Assembly (NCBI RefSeq): GCF_000526215.1
Contig: NZ_JAFQ01000004.1
Location: forward strand, 62,001-126,000
Source of the DNA: Nocardia sp. BMG51109
Lineage (GTDB): Bacteria; Actinomycetota; Actinomycetes; Mycobacteriales; Mycobacteriaceae
Length of the DNA: 64,000 nucleotides
Direction: 5' to 3'
The notes below the pieces were generated by a model. The model ran no database searches. It had not been told where the DNA came from and saw only the letters and a list, made by a program, of their open reading frames with translations. The position numbers and the translations under genes are program-made. Each line of letters opens with the position of its first letter. Position 1 is the stretch's first letter. Positions 47,447-55,773 of this stretch are shown in pieces.

Positions 47447-49189
47447 TTATCGGACGATTACGTTCAGCACGATCACCAGCACCAGCGCGATACCGGCGAG
47501 CAGCACCGGGCGCTGGTACCAGGGCAGCGAGGCGGCCTCCGGATCGGTCAGCTGATCCTTCGGTGTCTCCGAGTACACCAGTCCCACCAGTTCGGCGGCG
47601 GGCTTCGGCGTCGTCACCTGAGTGACGATGACGCTGAGCACGATATCGACCACGAACGCCACACCGGCGGCGAGGAAGCTCGACCCCTGACCGGACAGGT
47701 GGAATACGTCGGACTGATGCAGGATGAAGATCACCACCGCGGACAGCGTGCCGAACACCAGGCCGACCCAACCGGCCGTGGGTGTCATCTTCTTCCAGAA
47801 CATGCCGAGGATGAACGTCGCGAACAGCGGCGCGTTGAAGAAGCTGAACAACGTCTGCAGGTAGTCCATCATGTTCGAGAAGTTGCCGGCGATGAACGCG
47901 GTGCCGATCGCGACCACGGTCGCGCCGATCGTGGCCAGCCGACCGACGCCCAGGTAGTACTGGTCGGGCTTGTCCTTCTTCACGTACTGCTGCCACAGGT
48001 CGTAGCTGAAGACCGTGTTGAACGCCGAGATGTTCGCCGCCATACCGGCCATGAACGCGGCCAGCAGGCCCGCGAGCGCGACGCCGAGCAGCCCGTTCGG
48101 CAGCACCGCCTTCATCAGATACAGCAGCGCCTGGTTGTAGGTGGCGTCGCTGTCCCCGCCAGCCTTGAGATCGGCGATCTGCGGGACCAGGACGCCGGCG
48201 ATCATGCCGGGGATCACGACGATGAACGGGATGAACATCTTCGGGAAGGCGCCGATGATCGGGGTGCGCCGCGCCGCGGAGATCGAATGCGTCGCCAGCG
48301 CGCGCTGCACCTCGACGAAGTTGGTCGTCCAGTAACCGAACGACAGCACGAAACCCAGGCCGAACACGATGCCGAGCACGGACAGGAAGTTGTTGCCGAA
48401 TCCGCTCAGCTCGTTACCGGGCCAGGAGTGCCACTGCTCGGCCCCGTTGGGCTGACCCAGCACCTTGTCCTTCAATCCGTCCACTCCGCCGATGCGGTGC
48501 AGGCCGACCAGGGTCAGCGGCAGCAGCGCGGCGACGATGACGAAGAACTGCAGCACCTCGTTGTAGATCGCGGCCGACAGGCCACCGAGGGTGATGTAGG
48601 ACAGCACGATCACGGCGGCCACGATGATGGAGACCCACAGCGGCCAGCCCAGCAGCACGTTCAGGATCGACCCCAGCAGATACAGGTTCACCCCGGCGAT
48701 GAGCACCTGCGCGATCGCGAAGCTGAGCGCATTCACCAGGTGGGCGCCGGTACCGAAACGCCGGCGCATGAACTCCGGCACGCTGCGCACCTTGGAGCCG
48801 TAGTAGAACGGCATCATCACCACGCCGAGGAACAGCATGGCCGGCACCGCGCCGATCCAGAAGTAATGCATGGTCGGCATGCCGTACTGGGCGCCGTTGG
48901 CCGACATGCCCATGATCTCCACCGCGCCCAGATTGGCGGAGATGAACGCCAGGCCGGTGACCCACGCGGGCAGCGAGCGACCGGACAGGAAGAAGTCGAT
49001 ACTCGACGACACCCGCTGCCGGGCCAGCAGACCGATGCCGAGGACGAAAACGAAATAGAGAGCGACCAGAACGTAGTCGACGGGTGCGGCGTCGAGGCGG
49101 AGCTGGCCGCCGTCGGCGAGGATCGCGTGCGGGTTACCCCCTGCCAGCACCGTATTGATTACGCCTGGCGGGTCAGCAGCGGGCGGCAT
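47447..49189 (-). CDS. Sodium:solute symporter (SSS family, SGLT-like)
   Basis: A 580-aa symporter with about 14 helices in the LeuT-type fold. FFLSGRSLPAWVTGLAFISANLGA is the SSS family signature region in TM1-TM2. GGLSAAIYNEVLQFFVIV and FGYWTTNFVEVQRALATHS follow, typical of sugar/inositol-type members. ATG 49189 has AGGAGA 8 nt upstream; an earlier ATG (49216) is less likely. It is co-transcribed with the small membrane protein downstream. A sugar or organic acid is the likely substrate. Confidence 0.9.
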   Translation of the reverse strand: MPPAADPPGVINTVLAGGNPHAILADGGQLRLDAAPVDYVLVALYFVFVLGIGLLARQRVSSSIDFFLSGRSLPAWVTGLAFISANLGAVEIMGMSANGAQYGMPTMHYFWIGAVPAMLFLGVVMMPFYYGSKVRSVPEFMRRRFGTGAHLVNALSFAIAQVLIAGVNLYLLGSILNVLLGWPLWVSIIVAAVIVLSYITLGGLSAAIYNEVLQFFVIVAALLPLTLVGLHRIGGVDGLKDKVLGQPNGAEQWHSWPGNELSGFGNNFLSVLGIVFGLGFVLSFGYWTTNFVEVQRALATHSISAARRTPIIGAFPKMFIPFIVVIPGMIAGVLVPQIADLKAGGDSDATYNQALLYLMKAVLPNGLLGVALAGLLAAFMAGMAANISAFNTVFSYDLWQQYVKKDKPDQYYLGVGRLATIGATVVAIGTAFIAGNFSNMMDYLQTLFSFFNAPLFATFILGMFWKKMTPTAGWVGLVFGTLSAVVIFILHQSDVFHLSGQGSSFLAAGVAFVVDIVLSVIVTQVTTPKPAAELVGLVYSETPKDQLTDPEAASLPWYQRPVLLAGIALVLVIVLNVIVR

Positions 49190-49294
49190 AGAGCTTTCTC
49201 CTGTCGATGGGATCACCGGATGACCAATCGGCCGATCCGGATCCTATCCGGTTGTTAACGCTCACAGGGTCAGAACCAGCGACTCGGCCGAGCT

Positions 49295-49600
49295 GTGTCT
49301 CGCCGACGGCCCGGGGTGTGTCTCACCGAGCGCCCGGACAGGGCCTCACCGAGCGCCGGGACTGGGGGCTCACCGAAACGACCCGGGCTATACCTCACCG
49401 AGTGCCGGGCTGGGCATCACCTAAAGTCCGGGCTGGGCATCACCAACAGCCCAGGGCTGGGACACCACCAACAGCCCGGCTGGGCCTCACCGAAGCCCGG
49501 ACTGGGCATCACCAACAGCCTGAGGCCGGGCATCACCAGCAGCCCGGGGCTGGGACACCACCGACGGCCCGGGCTCGGGCACCAACGGCAGCTCCCGGGT
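49295..49600. repeat. Degenerate 23-27-bp tandem repeat array
   Basis: About 12 imperfect units resembling TCACCRACAGCCCGGGCTG followed by GGCA fill the 429-bp gap between the symporter and the DUF6319-type gene. Unit edges are marked by TCACC. CCCGGGCTGGG is partly self-complementary, so many units can form small hairpins. No coding gene is supported here. The array is unrelated in sequence to the 17-bp array at 41404-41660. Confidence 0.7.
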
Positions 49601-49618
49601 CGCGTGCATGCCGGGACC

Positions 49619-50470
49619 TCAGCCCGACAACTCGTCGAGCACCCGACGCGCCTGTTCCAGCTCCGCCTGCAGCTGTTCGACCTTGACGCGCTGCGAACTC
49701 CGCACCGATTCGAGCACCGCATCCACCACCTCGGCGACCTCCGGGTGCAGGATCTTCGCGGCCTGGGCCACCGTGGCACCGGGCACGGACAGGCCGCGGG
49801 TGGTGCGCTTCTTCCCGTGCACCACGTCTACGGTCCACTCGCCGTCGGCGGTGCCGGACAGCGTCACCGTCACCTCCGGGGTCTTGGACTTGCGGGTGGC
49901 GGCGGGGCCCTTCTCGCGCGCCGGCCGCGGGCTCGGGCTCTGCTTGGCCGCGGGCTTCGGGCCGGCGGGCTTCGACTCGGCCTCCCCGGCGGCAGGGTGC
50001 TGCACCGATGCGGGGCCCGGTGGCGTCGGCGACGGGCTCATGGTCGACGGCATGCTCACTGCGGTGTCCTTTCTGGTTGCCGATGTCCTGGTTGCAGATG
50101 TCTTCGTCGCAGATGTCTTCGTTGCGGTTGTCCCGGTTGGAGCTGCCTCGCTTTTCGGTGGCTCGCTCTCGGGCGGAGCCGTCTTCTTCGGTGCCGCCTT
50201 GGCGGGGCTCGCCTTCTTCGGTGGTTTCGCCAATGTCACCTCGGTCGGCGAGAACGGCAGCACGTCCTTCGACCCGGTGGGCCGCACCTGCAGGAAATCG
50301 CCCTCGGACGGATCACCGAGCGCGACCACCTTGCCCGACCGGCCCTCCGGCACGCCCACGGCGGCGGCGGTGAACCACACCATTGGCGGCCGGCCCTCCT
50401 CGATGCCGGCGGCGATCTGCCGGATCTCGGTGTCGGACAATGGTTGCGGCTTGGCTCGTCGGGACGACAT
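49619..50470 (-). CDS. DUF6319-type protein, Ala/Pro/Thr-rich
   Basis: A 283-aa protein that looks like the actinobacterial DUF6319 family. The N-terminal domain (about 1-85) reads LSDTEIRQIAAGIEEGRPPM then VWFTAAAVGVPEGRSGKVVALGDP. A low-complexity linker follows, including TSATKTSATRTSATRK repeats. The C-terminal part (about 200-283) contains EWTVDVVHGKKRTTRGLSVPGATV and a coiled-coil tail (KVEQLQAELEQARRVLDEL). No catalytic motif is visible. ATG 50470 is chosen over the longer frame because the family-like region begins there. Confidence 0.65.
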   Translation of the reverse strand: MSSRRAKPQPLSDTEIRQIAAGIEEGRPPMVWFTAAAVGVPEGRSGKVVALGDPSEGDFLQVRPTGSKDVLPFSPTEVTLAKPPKKASPAKAAPKKTAPPESEPPKSEAAPTGTTATKTSATKTSATRTSATRKDTAVSMPSTMSPSPTPPGPASVQHPAAGEAESKPAGPKPAAKQSPSPRPAREKGPAATRKSKTPEVTVTLSGTADGEWTVDVVHGKKRTTRGLSVPGATVAQAAKILHPEVAEVVDAVLESVRSSQRVKVEQLQAELEQARRVLDELSG

Positions 50471-50732
50471 GGTGTACTCCGGGCGGTTCGTGGACATCTG
50501 CCTCGCCCAAGAGCATGCCCCATGGCACCGACAAATCCACATCGCCGGTATCGCCGGCCGATCCCCATCAGCAGCGGACGGGCACAGGCCCGGGAGCTCA
50601 TGCGGTGCGTCGGGATGCCGGCACGGGTGGTCGTTTCTGTCATCGCGTCGAGGTCATATCTCTGCGGGCGCCCGCCCACTGCCGGTAACCTGCAGCCTTC
50701 ATGAGGAGTTCGGCGGTCGGCGGGACCGCCCG

Positions 50733-51518
50733 GTGAGTTCACTGCACCTGCTCGCGCTGGGCGACGAAAGACAGGCCGTCGTCGAGTTCGCCGCGCGGCT
50801 GAGCGACGCCGATCTCGCCGCCGAGAGCGCGGCACCGGGCTGGTCGGTGGGCGATGTGCTGATCCATATGACCGCGACGGCCCGGGCGCTCGTGACGCCC
50901 AGGGTTGTCGCTCTCGCGCTGACCCGCGACATCGAGCGGGCGAATGCGCAATGGGTGGACGAAAGACGTTCGCACACAACCAAACACATCCCCGGTGATT
51001 TCGAGACCTGGAGCCGGCGCTGCGGCGGCGGGCTGAGCGTGGCGACCGCCCCCGGACTCGGCCGGCTCCGGCTGCGCCTCGGCGAATTGGGCTGGTACCC
51101 GATGGAACTCGTCCCCGCCATGCTGGTGGCCGACTGGCATACCCACCTGCGCCACGACATCGCTCCCGCCCTGGACCGCCCGGTACCCGCCACCGATCCC
51201 CGGCGCATGACGACGGTGCTGACCTGGCTCATCGCCCTGCTGGAGCGTTCCCATCGCGAGGCCCTGGGCTGGCTCGACGCACCGGTGGCGCTCACCCTGA
51301 CCGGCCCCGGCGGCGGCACCTGGCGCATCGAACCCCGCCGCGGCCGGATCCGGGTGCGCCCCGGCCGGGCGACCGCCGCCGCGGCCCACATCGCCGCGCT
51401 GGCGCCGGAGTTCCCGCAGTGGGGCACCCGGCGGCTGGCCTGGCGGGACTGCGCGGTGGCCGTGACCGGCGACACCGAACTCGGTGCGCGCGTACTGGAT
51501 TCGATCGATCTGGCGTGA
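50733..51518 (+). CDS. Maleylpyruvate isomerase-like mycothiol-dependent protein
   Basis: A 261-aa protein of the MDMPI family (DinB-related). The N-terminal bundle has WSVGDVLIHMTATARALVTPR, with the metal-binding His in LIHM, and later MLVADWHTHLRHDIAPAL, supplying further His. The C-terminal part GGGTWRIEPRRGRIRV ... GDTELGARVLDSI is an SCP2-like domain. Family members use mycothiol as cofactor, which fits this group of bacteria. GTG 50733 starts the homology. It is divergent from the DUF6319-type gene. Confidence 0.82.
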   Translation: MSSLHLLALGDERQAVVEFAARLSDADLAAESAAPGWSVGDVLIHMTATARALVTPRVVALALTRDIERANAQWVDERRSHTTKHIPGDFETWSRRCGGGLSVATAPGLGRLRLRLGELGWYPMELVPAMLVADWHTHLRHDIAPALDRPVPATDPRRMTTVLTWLIALLERSHREALGWLDAPVALTLTGPGGGTWRIEPRRGRIRVRPGRATAAAAHIAALAPEFPQWGTRRLAWRDCAVAVTGDTELGARVLDSIDLA

Positions 51519-51529
51519 AGCCGGCGGCC

Positions 51530-52594
51530 TCACGCCCGGACGCTCATCTCCTCGGCGACGGCCGCGGCGAAGGCGTCGACGTCCTCGGCGGTGGTGTCGA
51601 AGGCGCACATCCAGCGGACCTCGCCGGTGTCCTCGTCCCAGACGTGAAACGGGAACCGCCGCCGCAGCCGGGCGGTGACTTCCGCTGGGAGCACGGCGAA
51701 TACGGCATTCGACTGCACCGGGCGGGCGATCCGCACGCCCTCGACGGCACCCGCCGCCTCGGCCAGCCGAGTGGCCATGGCATTGGCGTGCACGGCATTT
51801 CGCAACCAGAGGTCGCCGCCCAGCAGGGCCTCGAACTGGACCGAGAGATAACGCATCTTGGAGGACAGCTGGGTGGTCAGCATGCGCAGGTATTCGATGT
51901 CGTGGATGCGCTGCGGGGCGAGCACCACGACGGCCTCCCCGAGCATCAGGCCGTTCTTGGTGCCGCCGAACGACACGATGTCCACGCCCACGTCGGTGGT
52001 GAACGCGCGCAGCGGGGCATCGAGCGTGGCCGCCGCATTGCACAGCCGGGCGCCGTCGACGTGCACCAGCATGTCCCGGTCGTGGGCGTGCTCGCAGAGC
52101 GCGCGGATCTCGTCGATCGAATAGCAGGTGCCCAGCTCGGTGGTCTGGGTGATCGAGACGGCCAGCGGCTGGGCGCGATGCTCGTGGCCCCGTCCCCAGG
52201 TCTGGCGGTCGACGAGTTCCGGGGTGAGCTTGCCGTCGGGGGCGTCCACCGGATAGATCTTGATTCCGGCCACCTTCTCCGCGGCGCCGCATTCGTCGGA
52301 GTTGACGTGCGCCGACTCGGCGGTGATCACCGCACCCCAGCGCGGCAGAAGGGCTTGCAGCGCCACGACATTGGCGCCGGTTCCGGTGCAGACCGGGTAC
52401 CCGGCCACCCCGTCGCCGAAGTGCCGGGCGAAAATCTGTTGCAGCGCGACGGTGTATTCGTCGGAGCCGTACGAACTCTGGTGGCCGCCGTTGGCCACGG
52501 CCAGCGCCGCCAGCACCTCCGGATGGATCCCGGACCAGTTGTCGCTGGCGAAGCCGCGGGCGGTCGTATCGTGTCGGCGAATGGCGTCGGTCAT
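51530..52594 (-). CDS. ltaE: Low-specificity L-threonine aldolase
   Basis: A 354-aa PLP-dependent enzyme cleaving L-threonine or L-allo-threonine to glycine and acetaldehyde. FASDNWSGIHPEVL is the family N-terminus. FGGTKNG contains the PLP Lys (near residue 200). The Asp of VHVDGARLCNAA contacts the ring nitrogen. The frame is open to 52708, but ATG 52594 begins the conserved part. It ends 11 bp from the convergent MDMPI-like gene and lies 10 bp after the trpB stop, so the two are probably co-transcribed. Confidence 0.92.
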   Translation of the reverse strand: MTDAIRRHDTTARGFASDNWSGIHPEVLAALAVANGGHQSSYGSDEYTVALQQIFARHFGDGVAGYPVCTGTGANVVALQALLPRWGAVITAESAHVNSDECGAAEKVAGIKIYPVDAPDGKLTPELVDRQTWGRGHEHRAQPLAVSITQTTELGTCYSIDEIRALCEHAHDRDMLVHVDGARLCNAAATLDAPLRAFTTDVGVDIVSFGGTKNGLMLGEAVVVLAPQRIHDIEYLRMLTTQLSSKMRYLSVQFEALLGGDLWLRNAVHANAMATRLAEAAGAVEGVRIARPVQSNAVFAVLPAEVTARLRRRFPFHVWDEDTGEVRWMCAFDTTAEDVDAFAAAVAEEMSVRA

Positions 52595-52604
52595 CGTGCC
52601 CACG

Positions 52605-53861
52605 TTAGCGCGGCGGCGACAGGCCGAGGCGCTGCGCGGCGATGTCGAGATCCTTGTCGCCGCGGCCCGACAGGCATACCAGCACCACCGAATCGTCCGG
52701 CAGCTCACCGCGTTCGGCCGACTCCAGCAGATACCCGACCGCGTGGGCGGATTCGAGGGCGGCGATGATGCCCTCGCTGCGGGTGAGCGCCCGCATCCCG
52801 CGCAGGGCGGCGGCGTCGGTCGCCGCGCGACAGATCACCCGGCCGCTGTCCTTCAGGTGACTGAGTTCGGGGCCGACGCCCGGATAGTCCAGGCCCGCCG
52901 CGATACTGTGCGTCCGGGCGATCTGCCCGTCCTCGTCCTGCAGCAGGTAGCTGAACGATCCGTCCATCTCCCCCGGGCTTCCGGCGCCGAGAGTGGCCGC
53001 GTGCCGGCCGGTGTCGACCCCGTAGCCGGCCGCCTCGACACCGATCAACCGGACCCCGGGATCGTCGAGGAACGGCCGGAACAGGCCGATGGCGTTGCTG
53101 CCGCCGCCCACGCAGGCCAGCACGTAATCCGGTAGCCGCCCTTCGGATCCCAGGATCTGCGCCCGGGCCTCGAGGCCGATCGTCGTCTGGAAGTCGCGCA
53201 CGATCCGCGGGTAGGGCGCGGGCCCGGCCGCCGTCCCGAACAGGTAGTGCGTGCTGTCGACGTTGGTCACCCAGTCGCGGACCGATTCGGTGACCGCGTC
53301 CTTGAGCCGCTGCCGTCCGGTACGTACCGCCCGCACCTGCGCGCCCAGCAGCTGCATGCGCACGACATTCGAGTTCTGCCTGCGGATGTCGTGCGCACCC
53401 ATATAGACCACGCAGGACAGCCCGAGCATCGCGCATACCGTCGCCACGGCCACGCCGTGCTGGCCCGCGCCGGTCTCGGCGACGACCCGGGTCTTGCCCA
53501 TCCGCCGGGCCAGCAGCGCCTGGCCCAGGGCATTGTTGATCTTGTGCGCGCCGGTGTGCGCCATATCCTCGCGCTTGAGGTGCACCCGGACCCCCTGCAC
53601 CCCCAGCGATTCCGCGAAGCGCGGCACCGCGTGCAACAGCGTCGGACGGCCGACGCGGTCGCGCAGCAACTCCCCGAGTTCGCCGGTGAATCGCGGATCC
53701 GCCCGTGCGACACGATAGGCCCTGTCCAGTTCGGTCAGCGCGGCCATCAGGCCCTCGGGCACGTACCGCCCGCCGAATCTGCCGAATCTTCCCCGATCAT
53801 CCGGTAGAACGGTGTGGCCTCCCGCCTCCTGCGCCACACCCTGATCCACCACCATCAGCAC
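52605..53861 (-). CDS. trpB: Orphan tryptophan synthase beta subunit
   Basis: A 418-aa TrpB that condenses indole and serine. KREDMAHTGAHKINNA holds the PLP Lys (K107), AETGAGQHG the catalytic Glu (E129), GGGSNAIG the phosphate-binding loop and LSGRGDKD the C-terminal site. The offset of 20 residues from the Salmonella numbering is constant for both catalytic residues. There is no trpA, trpC or trpD nearby; instead it precedes a threonine aldolase. It may be a second TrpB that scavenges indole or makes tryptophan analogues (inference). Confidence 0.92.
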   Translation of the reverse strand: MLMVVDQGVAQEAGGHTVLPDDRGRFGRFGGRYVPEGLMAALTELDRAYRVARADPRFTGELGELLRDRVGRPTLLHAVPRFAESLGVQGVRVHLKREDMAHTGAHKINNALGQALLARRMGKTRVVAETGAGQHGVAVATVCAMLGLSCVVYMGAHDIRRQNSNVVRMQLLGAQVRAVRTGRQRLKDAVTESVRDWVTNVDSTHYLFGTAAGPAPYPRIVRDFQTTIGLEARAQILGSEGRLPDYVLACVGGGSNAIGLFRPFLDDPGVRLIGVEAAGYGVDTGRHAATLGAGSPGEMDGSFSYLLQDEDGQIARTHSIAAGLDYPGVGPELSHLKDSGRVICRAATDAAALRGMRALTRSEGIIAALESAHAVGYLLESAERGELPDDSVVLVCLSGRGDKDLDIAAQRLGLSPPR

Positions 53862-54047
53862 GAACGCGTTTCACTACCGAGCACCACGTCAGGGATTCTG
53901 TCCCATTCGAGCAAGCGGCGTACTTCCCAACGGCAATGATTTAGTTAACAGTTTGCCGCGGAAGCGGCGGAACGGGATGCCACCGTTGAGTTCACGGCGA
54001 GCACAACCGTCGTGTCCGTGCCGGGCGGACTTCTACCATCGGCGGCC

Positions 54048-54563
54048 ATGACAGCCGAAACGGGTACGCCGCTCAACGCCATCGTCGACGCGACCGCGAC
54101 CGCGGTGGCCGCCGATCCGTCGAACGCGCGGGCGGTGTTCCGCGCGTCCGGGTCGCCCGAGGGCACGGTGGGCAGCGTGGTCCGGCTCGGCCGGTACACC
54201 GTGCGCGTGGACGAGCCGCCGGCCCTCGGCGGTGACGACACCGCGCCCAACCCGGTCGAGGTGTATCTGTCGTCGCTGATCTCCTGCCAGGTGGTGACCT
54301 ACCGGTTCTGGGCGCAGCGGCTCGGCATCGCGGTGGACGATCTGTCCATCGAGGCCGAGGGCGACCTCGACGTCCGCGGCTTCTTCGGACTGGACGACGG
54401 GGTGCGTCCGGGGTTCCAGGCGGTCCGGCTGACCGTACGCCTGGGCGGCCCGGAATCGGCCGACCGCTATGCCGAACTGCAGCGCGCCGTCGACGCCCAC
54501 TGCCCCGTCCTGGACCTCACCACCGGCAAGACGCCGGTGCACACCACGCTGGTCACGGACTGA
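54048..54563 (+). CDS. OsmC/Ohr-family peroxide-handling protein
   Basis: A 171-aa OsmC-like protein. The two family cysteines are in SLISCQVVTYRFWA and DAHCPVLD, spaced as in OsmC/YhfA peroxidases. NPVEVYLSSLISCQ is the typical motif before the first cysteine. It reduces organic hydroperoxides in better-studied members. ATG 54048 fits the homology; the frame stays open to 54012. It is divergent from trpB (186 bp). Confidence 0.88.
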   Translation: MTAETGTPLNAIVDATATAVAADPSNARAVFRASGSPEGTVGSVVRLGRYTVRVDEPPALGGDDTAPNPVEVYLSSLISCQVVTYRFWAQRLGIAVDDLSIEAEGDLDVRGFFGLDDGVRPGFQAVRLTVRLGGPESADRYAELQRAVDAHCPVLDLTTGKTPVHTTLVTD

Positions 54564-54947
54564 CGTCCGAAACCCGGATTGCGACCCGCCGACCGCGCAC
54601 CGTGAGATCCATTGACCGGTCGAATGGGCATTTTCGGAGGCGATGACTCCCGAAATACCGGGAAGAATGTCGACACCGGAATCCTCCCTCCACTTGAATC
54701 ACAGCACGGCCTGTTTCGCACTCCCGGCCCGACTCGCACCACCCGGGAAACCCGCAGCTGAGACCCGCACCACAGTCGTCATTCGGCGAGCGGGCGGGCG
54801 GCACGGCACCACGGCGCCGATTCACAGGAACGCGGACTAATATTCGCGGTACGCCCCCGCGGGTGAACGTTCACAATTCCTCCGCGAGGGCCCTGACCGC
54901 CTGCCGGAGGCGGTCCGAAATCGGCAAGCGATGAGGGGTTTCTGGTA
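54564..54947. other. Gene-poor region upstream of the DUF574 gene
   Basis: A 65-codon frame at 54643-54840 has no ribosome site and no recognisable similarity. GGCGTACC- and GCGGT-type sequences give no clear palindrome. It presumably carries the promoter of the methyltransferase-GGDEF operon. Confidence 0.35.
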
Positions 54948-55754
54948 ATGGACAGGCCGGCATGGGCGCCCGAGGGCGTGGATGCGTCTCGGGCGAGCCC
55001 GGCACGCATGTACGACGCCCTGCTCGGCGGGTCGCACAATTTCGAGGTGGACCGGTCCGCGGCAGAGGCCGCCAAGCGGCTGGTCCCCGACCTGCCGCGG
55101 CTGGCGCTGAGCAATCGGGCGTTCCTGCGCCGGGCGGTGCGGTACCTGTCCGACCAGGGCATCCGCCAATTCCTCGATATCGGCTCGGGCATCCCGACCG
55201 CCGGCAACGTGCACGAGGCCGCACACGCGATCGACCCGCGGATCCGGGTGCTCTACGTCGACATCGATCCGGTCGCGGTCACGCATTCGCGCACCATCCT
55301 GGACGGCAACGAGCATGCCGACGCCATCCGGGCCGATCTCCGCAAGCCGGACGAACTGCTGGCCGCGGCCGCCGACACCGGGCTGATCGACTTCACCCGG
55401 CCGGTCGGCCTGCTGCTGGTGGCGGTGCTGCACCTGCTGCAGGACGAGGAGCAACCGGCCGAGAAGGTCGCGGCATTGCGGGAGTCGGTATCGCCCGGCA
55501 GCTACGCGGCCATCTCGCATCTCACCTCGGCGCTGCGTCCGGACGACGCCGCCCGGCTCGGCGACCACTCCGCCAACCGGAGTCGCGTCGGCATCCGCTT
55601 CCGCGACCGGCCGGCCATCGAGGCCATGTTCACCGGCTGGGAACTGGTCGAGCCCGGGGTGGTCGAACTGCCGCAGTGGCGCCCGGAATCCGAGCGCGAT
55701 CTACACGAGAGCCCCGGCCGCTCGCTCGGCCTGGCCGGCGTCGGATACAGATAG
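54948..55754 (+). CDS. DUF574 SAM-dependent methyltransferase
   Basis: A 268-aa member of the actinobacterial DUF574 (Methyltransf_19) family. The N-terminus SPARMYDALLGGSHNFEVDR is its hallmark (R-x-Y-D-x-L-L-G-G-x-x-N). The SAM-binding block is FLDIGSGIPTAGNVHEAA, with the acidic residue in VLYVDIDPVAV. Substrates are unknown; many of these genes lie near regulators. It precedes the PAS-GGDEF gene by 19 bp, so they form an operon. Confidence 0.9.
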   Translation: MDRPAWAPEGVDASRASPARMYDALLGGSHNFEVDRSAAEAAKRLVPDLPRLALSNRAFLRRAVRYLSDQGIRQFLDIGSGIPTAGNVHEAAHAIDPRIRVLYVDIDPVAVTHSRTILDGNEHADAIRADLRKPDELLAAAADTGLIDFTRPVGLLLVAVLHLLQDEEQPAEKVAALRESVSPGSYAAISHLTSALRPDDAARLGDHSANRSRVGIRFRDRPAIEAMFTGWELVEPGVVELPQWRPESERDLHESPGRSLGLAGVGYR

Positions 55755-55773
55755 GCGGAGGACGGCACAGCAG

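Noticed and set aside
45941..49258. 1105-codon frame on the + strand opposite eamA and the symporter
   Set aside because: Shadow of GC-biased third positions; composition is His/Arg/Gln/Asp-rich without any domain, and it crosses several real genes.
49417..49779. 120-aa protein with repeated LLVMPSPG segments on the minus strand
   Set aside because: It is the translation of the degenerate repeat array and the end of the DUF6319-type gene in another frame; no start signal and no family.
54643..54840. 65-aa small gene before the DUF574 methyltransferase
   Set aside because: No ribosome-binding site, no domain, and codon use not clearly biased.
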